DNA from: JAMOAW01 sp039908535
Lineage (GTDB): Bacteria; Pseudomonadota; Magnetococcia; Magnetococcales; JADFZT01
Length of the DNA: 10,839 nt
Assembly (NCBI GenBank): GCA_039908535.1
Contig: JAMOAW010000084.1
Coordinates: 1 to 10,839 of the forward strand
Direction: 5' to 3'
Numbering within the stretch: the first letter of the stretch is position 1; each line of letters opens with the position of its first letter. Below, in pieces: positions 7,333 to 10,839 of the stretch. A program made the translations under genes and the position numbers. The notes under the pieces were generated by a model. The model saw only the letters and a list, made by a program, of their open reading frames with translations, had not been told where the DNA came from and did not search any database.

Positions 7333-7896
7333 GTGGATATGACCGAATTAGAGAACCATACGAGGGAGATCAATAGTGGTGAGGGTGACGAAATGGCCGT
7401 CTCTACGGGCATGGAGGAATCGATCGATTATAATGCCATTGATGGTTTGTATCTTCATGAGACCGATGCCATGTTCAAACCCTTGACGGGCTATACGCCA
7501 CGTTTATCTGTGCATGATTCAGAACTTTTGTCAGAGTCGGAACCCGATGAAGAGGCGGAAGGATTATCCGAATCGTGTGGATACTATGCGGTTCCGGTGG
7601 AGACCTTTGGAGAAGGGGTAAAGTCTTTGCTGGGGGATTTGGTAACCGGAGTACGCAGGGTAACCTCCGCCTCCTCTACTGTGCGGGGACCGCAGCAAGT
7701 TTTGCAAAACTCTGGAAAAATTTCTCAAGGGGCGTTAGGGGTGGTGACGGGAGTTGGACAAATTTTTCAAGGCGGATCCAACATTGTTTTAGGGACACTT
7801 GGTTTGGTTGGAAGTTCGGCTCTCCTTTTGACGCAATCTATTTTAAAGAATGGTGGCTCAGAACTCACCTCCCATACCGATGAATCCACCTCTTAA
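7333..7896 (+). CDS. Unrecognised acidic/Gly-rich magnetosome-cluster protein at the mamJ position
   Basis: A 187-residue protein I do not recognise. Residues 1-80 are strongly acidic (about 22 Asp/Glu against three Lys/Arg). Residues 90-130 are polar and basic. Residues 134-171 form a Gly-rich hydrophobic stretch with repeated G-x-V and LG steps (GALGVVTGVG, VLGTLGLVG) that could enter or lie on a membrane. The tail is short and polar. The start is taken as GTG 7333 because the ribosome-like GGTAGGG (7314-7320) is 12 bases upstream; an ATG at 7339 would be 18 away. It follows mamE by 32 bases and is surely co-transcribed. In Magnetospirillum the gene after mamE is mamJ, an acidic protein tying vesicles to the MamK filament; a functional stand-in is possible, but I see no sequence proof. 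The LG-rich part also recalls Mms6/MamD-type proteins in general style only. Confidence 0.75.
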   Translation: MDMTELENHTREINSGEGDEMAVSTGMEESIDYNAIDGLYLHETDAMFKPLTGYTPRLSVHDSELLSESEPDEEAEGLSESCGYYAVPVETFGEGVKSLLGDLVTGVRRVTSASSTVRGPQQVLQNSGKISQGALGVVTGVGQIFQGGSNIVLGTLGLVGSSALLLTQSILKNGGSELTSHTDESTS

Positions 7897-7912
7897 AAAA
7901 AGGGGTTCATGT

Positions 7913-8056
7913 ATGTATGGGAAAAATAACATTCAAAATTTCGTGGGGGCCAGAACTGTTTTCCAATTCCCCTCACCTTTTTTAATGTATCGGAAAAATA
8001 AAAATCAAGACCTTGGGGGGCGGAGAACCGCCCCCCAATCCCCCCACCCTTTTCTT
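7913..8056 (+). repeat. Two tandem copies of a 72-bp repeat, the first decayed
   Basis: Copy 1 (7913-7984) and copy 2 (7985-8056) both open with ATGTAT followed by GGAAAAATAA. From 7921 and 7993 onward I count 39 identities in 58 aligned bases without gaps. Nine of the 19 differences are T in copy 1 where copy 2 has C, which destroys the hairpin in copy 1. Counted by eye. Confidence 0.65.
8013..8038. repeat. Perfect 11-bp G/C-run hairpin
   Basis: TTGGGGGGCGG (8013-8023) pairs over its full length with CCGCCCCCCAA (8028-8038) across the tetraloop AGAA. It is a very stable stem within the second 72-bp repeat. The sequence after it is C-rich before turning T-rich, so it is not a standard terminator. 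Confidence 0.8.
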
Positions 8057-8078
8057 TTAATTCTTAAAAAAAAAAGAG

Positions 8079-8127
8079 GGGGTCTGGGGGATTCATCCCC
8101 CAGGGTTTGGCCTTTGATTTTTTTTTT
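8079..8127 (+). terminator. G/C-run hairpin with poly-T, copy of the 4567 element
   Basis: CTGGGGGAT (8084-8092) pairs with ATCCCCCAG (8095-8103); the two central bases make the real loop four bases with an 8-bp stem. It shares GGGGTCTGGGGGATT and CCCCCAGGGTTT with 4567-4594. Ten T follow at 8118-8127, but 14 bases after the stem, so termination would be imperfect. It could separate mamE transcription from mamM. Confidence 0.5.
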
Positions 8128-8233
8128 GCCCGCAGGGCATCATGTTCTAAATACATAGATTGTTTTTTACCTTCAGTTTTTATTCTGTCCCGTAAGATGT
8201 CGGGAGCACGATTCACAAAGGTGGCACCCGTCG

Positions 8234-9184
8234 ATGAGGTATTCTAAATGTGTTGTTTGTAACGAAGCGGTAGGTTGGATTGGCCTTTTTGTCAATCTAG
8301 CACTCTCTTCGGTTAAAATTTTTGTAGGTTTTTTGTCAGGTTCGCATGCCTTGATGGTGGATTCGGTCTATTCTCTCAAGGATGTGACCACCTCTATTTT
8401 GATTATATTGGCTCTTAAAGTTTCTAAAAAACCCATTGATCAAGAACACCCTTTTGGCCATGGCAAAGTGGAATTTATCCTTTCCTTGGTTGTCAGTATT
8501 GTTTTAATCGTTGTTACCTGCGTGCTTTTTTATTTTGCCATTGGATTATTTTTAGAGGGAAGACATAAACCGCCACATTTAATTGCCTTATGGACGGCTT
8601 TATTATCTTTGGCCATCAATATTTTTATGTATTTTTATACCAGATGTGTCTCTCATGAGATTAACAGTCCCATTGTCGAGATTCTTTCTAAGCATCACAA
8701 AGGGGATTCCATTGCCTCGGCTTCGGTGGCTTTTGGAATTATTGGTTCTCACTATTTGGGGATGCCCTGGTTAGATACCCTGATTGCCCTTTTTGAATGT
8801 TTGGACCTTTTATATTTTAGTGGTGAAGTGGCCTGGGAGGCTTTTCAAGGATTGATGGATTCCAGTCTTCCTGTGCTGACCTTAAAAAAAATCAAGTCTC
8901 AGGTTCTTTCTGTTCCTGGGGTTAAATCGATAGAAGAGATGCAAACGCGCCGGGTGGGTCAAGAGGTATGGATCAACTTGGTGGTTGGTGTTGAACCAGA
9001 CCAATCGATTCGGGAGGCCAAGTTGATTGGTTTGCGGGTGGAGGATATGATTACCAGCACGATCCCTCATATTGGAGATGTTGGTGTGCATTTTAAATCT
9101 ACGGCGGGTTCTGTGCCAGAATTTGCTGTCATTCATCAAGAGATCTCCCGTATCTCTGAAAGTGAAAACAATCGCAACACATAG
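8234..9184 (+). CDS. mamM: Magnetosome cation diffusion facilitator MamM
   Basis: A 316-residue CDF transporter that in this family carries iron across the magnetosome membrane in exchange for protons, acting with MamB. The opening SKCVVCNEAVGWIG with the Cys6/Cys9 pair, the HPFGHGKVEFILS segment and KHHKGD followed by GIIGSHYLGMPWLD match MamM closely. The transport site reads Tyr46/Asp50 (VYSLKD) and His154/Asp158; the tyrosine fits MamM rather than MamB. Six membrane helices span roughly 12-200 and a cytoplasmic domain runs from about 210. In that domain, the positions of the regulatory metal sites of Magnetospirillum MamM (Trp247, Asp249, His264, His285) align with Trp246, Asn248, Lys263 and His286, so two ligands are replaced. 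The ribosome site AAAGGTGG is 9 bases before the ATG. mamA follows 7 bases after the stop. Confidence 0.95.
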   Translation: MRYSKCVVCNEAVGWIGLFVNLALSSVKIFVGFLSGSHALMVDSVYSLKDVTTSILIILALKVSKKPIDQEHPFGHGKVEFILSLVVSIVLIVVTCVLFYFAIGLFLEGRHKPPHLIALWTALLSLAINIFMYFYTRCVSHEINSPIVEILSKHHKGDSIASASVAFGIIGSHYLGMPWLDTLIALFECLDLLYFSGEVAWEAFQGLMDSSLPVLTLKKIKSQVLSVPGVKSIEEMQTRRVGQEVWINLVVGVEPDQSIREAKLIGLRVEDMITSTIPHIGDVGVHFKSTAGSVPEFAVIHQEISRISESENNRNT

Positions 9185-9191
9185 GAGCCTC

Positions 9192-9845
9192 ATGAAGAGC
9201 AATCGTTATAAAACCAATCTATTAGATGAACTTGGTTTGATGCTGCATACCAGTGGTCAAGTTGCAAAAAAGATATCCAGCCATGCAGTGCGTGGTTTTA
9301 ACGAACTATTTGCGATTACCCCGCAACGACGACGCTCTTATTATTTGCGTAAGGGGATTCATTACGCTCAAAAAGGCCATTATTCACAGGCGGTGTTGTT
9401 ATTGGAGGAAATTTTAATGGTTTCTCCAGATCATGTAAACGCATTGTTTTATTTGGGATTTTGTTATTTACGTCTGGAATATATTCGGGCTGGAATTCAA
9501 ATTTTGGAACGTGTGCAATCCTTGGAAGGTTGCACGCCACGGTTGGCCTCTATTTTGGGTCTGGCCTATATTCAAGAACAACAATTTGATAAAGCGATTG
9601 CTTTATTAGAGCAAGGAATTGTCTTATATCCAAATAATTTTAACCTAAATTATCGCCTGGGGGTTGCACTGAGTAACATACATCATTATGAGGCGGCTTT
9701 GGTGCCCTTTCAAAAAGCGATTGCCATTCGTGCCCATGATCCGCGCGTCTATCGCTCGCTGGGATTTGCACTTGAGCAATTGGGCAGAAGTGCGGAAGCA
9801 CTTCCCTACTCTCGACAGGCGGATCAATTGGAATCGGGCAAATAG
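9192..9845 (+). CDS. mamA: Magnetosome TPR protein MamA
   Basis: A 217-residue protein built of an N-terminal region (about 1-48) and five tetratricopeptide repeats (about 50-83, 84-117, 118-151, 152-185, 186-217). The segments YYLRKGIHYAQKGHYSQAV, ILGLAYIQEQQFDKAI and LNYRLGVALSN follow the Magnetospirillum MamA pattern, and the length equals that of the family. MamA self-assembles into a coat on the outside of the magnetosome vesicle and offers binding surfaces for other proteins. The start is ATG 9192, not the in-frame ATG at 9072 inside mamM: AGGAG at 9183-9187 overlaps the mamM stop and sits 4 bases before 9192, and the protein then begins like MamA. Co-translated with mamM. The next gene starts 27 bases downstream. 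Confidence 0.95.
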   Translation: MKSNRYKTNLLDELGLMLHTSGQVAKKISSHAVRGFNELFAITPQRRRSYYLRKGIHYAQKGHYSQAVLLLEEILMVSPDHVNALFYLGFCYLRLEYIRAGIQILERVQSLEGCTPRLASILGLAYIQEQQFDKAIALLEQGIVLYPNNFNLNYRLGVALSNIHHYEAALVPFQKAIAIRAHDPRVYRSLGFALEQLGRSAEALPYSRQADQLESGK

Positions 9846-9872
9846 ACTCCAGCGTTAAATAGGCACAATCTT

Positions 9873-10839
9873 ATGGCAAAACCCAATTTAATCCATAGCG
9901 ATGCTTGGATTTTGGCCCAGGAAGGGATACATATGGATCCCCAAGAGAAGTCTGGCTTAAAGGATTTTAAACGGCAAGTAGATAAATTGGCCTCATTATA
10001 CGACGAACCTTTTCTGCCATTGCAGCCCAATTCCCGCATTGAGGCCGCACTTGAGGCACAAGGTGAACCAGTGCAGACGCAACGTTTTGATCAGGCCGAT
10101 CAAGCGATTTTAAGCGCGATTCGCAAGCGTTTGACTGCTCAAAAAGCCAAGGTTTTCCCCCATGTTGTTGAGGTGGAGAGGCCTTTGGCTTCCCAGGGTT
10201 CGGAAGAGCCAGAAAATCGTGAGCGTTTGGTTTCTTTATTGACCCAGTCGATGTTAACCGTGCGCAAGGCGGCCAAATCTTCTCCATCGATACCGCAGAA
10301 AAAGACACCGGAATTTCCAGGCGTTGTGTTTAACAAGCCCGACCCATTAGAGGATGGTGCCGTTCTTATGTTAACGTCTGAACTGGAACCCTGTGCGCCC
10401 ATACCCAAAGTCGTTGAGCCGGCGTTGGATCTCGTCAAGCCTGTTGTTCTTCCAGTTCAGCCTCCAATAGATAAAAAGGATCAGGCGGCCTCTTTAGAGC
10501 GATTTTTGGCTATTTCTCAACAGAAAGAGAGCATCGTTACGGTTTCTACTGAGGTGATCCCGGATATTTTTATATTGGACGAACCAAGCGACGCTTTGCC
10601 GAGTACCGACGGCAGCCATCTGTCAGAATCGATACAAGAGGTGCCGGACTCTTCAGTTGATGTTTCGGCACAGATCGCCCCAGATGATTATAAGCCTTTT
10701 GAGTTACCTTCTGGTCCCCAGGTTGTTGAGGATATTTTAGTGCCAGAGGCCATGGAGGAGTCAAGCGATCTTCCCCCAGAAGTGGCGATGGATTTTGTGG
10801 TGACCCAGCTCTCTCCTCAAGAGACTCAAGTCATGGCGA
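9873..10839 (+). CDS. Unrecognised long acidic, Pro-rich protein (3' partial)
   Basis: The frame opens at ATG 9873 and is still open at the right edge, giving 322 residues. It is the first ATG after an in-frame stop at 9843-9845, which is the mamA stop; the ribosome site is weak (AGG at 9861-9863). Residues 1-140 are of mixed charge with some helical potential; about 140-215 is rich in Pro, Lys and Val (for example KVVEPALDLVKPVVLPVQ); 220-322 holds 22 Asp/Glu, one Lys and no Arg. No membrane helix, signal peptide or catalytic motif is seen, so a largely disordered cytoplasmic protein is likely. Lying 27 bases after mamA, it belongs to the magnetosome operon. It could be an acidic tether or scaffold in the manner of MamJ, but there is no sequence proof, and the missing C-terminus may hold a known domain. 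Confidence 0.75.
   Translation, partial: MAKPNLIHSDAWILAQEGIHMDPQEKSGLKDFKRQVDKLASLYDEPFLPLQPNSRIEAALEAQGEPVQTQRFDQADQAILSAIRKRLTAQKAKVFPHVVEVERPLASQGSEEPENRERLVSLLTQSMLTVRKAAKSSPSIPQKKTPEFPGVVFNKPDPLEDGAVLMLTSELEPCAPIPKVVEPALDLVKPVVLPVQPPIDKKDQAASLERFLAISQQKESIVTVSTEVIPDIFILDEPSDALPSTDGSHLSESIQEVPDSSVDVSAQIAPDDYKPFELPSGPQVVEDILVPEAMEESSDLPPEVAMDFVVTQLSPQETQVMA

Larger units (their letters stand above)
7897..8233. other. Gene-free gap with repeats between the unknown gene and mamM
   Basis: This 337-bp gap holds no supported gene. It contains two tandem 72-bp repeat copies (7913-8056), a perfect 11-bp hairpin in the second copy (8013-8038), a second hairpin with ten T (8079-8127), then an AT-rich stretch and a small CCCG/CGGG inverted repeat near 8189-8203. 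The last bases carry the mamM ribosome site AAAGGTGG (8217-8224), 9 bases before the ATG. A TTGTTT (8160-8165) and TATTCT (8181-8186) pair might be a promoter, but the 15-base spacing is poor. Confidence 0.7.

Noticed and set aside
7850..8158. 102-codon plus-strand frame in the gap before mamM
   Set aside because: It overlaps the previous gene and then only translates the repeats and hairpins; no ribosome site and no protein-like composition.
8234..9184. MamB or a general FieF transporter
   Set aside because: Tyr at position 46, the N-terminal Cys pair context and the KHHKGD to MPWLD stretch match MamM specifically.
9072..9191. ATG 9072 as the mamA start
   Set aside because: It lies within mamM; the good ribosome site, the MamA-like N-terminus and the family length all point to 9192.

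Overview
The window carries part of a magnetosome gene cluster from a magnetotactic bacterium. Three genes are recognisable by protein sequence: mamE (HtrA-type protease with a magnetochrome CxxCH haem motif and two PDZ domains), mamM (cation diffusion facilitator) and mamA (TPR protein). The family resemblance is to the proteobacterial mamAB type. The moderate base composition, the G-rich intergenic repeats and a gene order unlike Magnetospirillum suggest a magnetotactic coccus (Magnetococcales-like), but that assignment is inference. All genes are on the + strand.

Left part (1-5208): a signalling locus. A periplasmic substrate-binding protein of the NitT/TauT/NMT1 type, cut by the left edge, overlaps by 4 bases a 1249-residue membrane-bound hybrid histidine kinase (sensor region - HAMP - PAS - HisKA - HATPase - REC - REC - HPt). 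A single-domain response regulator follows. Kinase and regulator are separated by a 212-bp repeat-filled segment bounded by perfect 12-bp inverted repeats. The overlap suggests that the binding protein feeds a ligand signal to the kinase.

Middle and right part (5405-10839): the magnetosome cluster. The order is mamE, an unrecognised acidic/Gly-rich protein (at the place where mamJ sits in Magnetospirillum), a 337-bp gene-free gap full of decayed repeats and hairpins, mamM, mamA (7 bp later), and a long acidic Pro-rich protein that runs off the right edge. Compared with the Magnetospirillum order E-J-K-L-M-N-O-P-A, the genes K, L, N, O and P are absent from this stretch. By family knowledge, MamE processes and places other magnetosome proteins and may handle iron redox, MamM moves iron into the vesicle, and MamA coats the vesicle as a scaffold. 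The two unknown acidic proteins are the best candidates for new magnetosome components.

The intergenic regions share one family of G/C-run hairpins (core GGGGTCTGGGGGATT ... CCCCCAGGGTTT) with poly-T tails, seen at 4567-4594, 4685-4705 and 8079-8108, plus a related one at 8013-8038.
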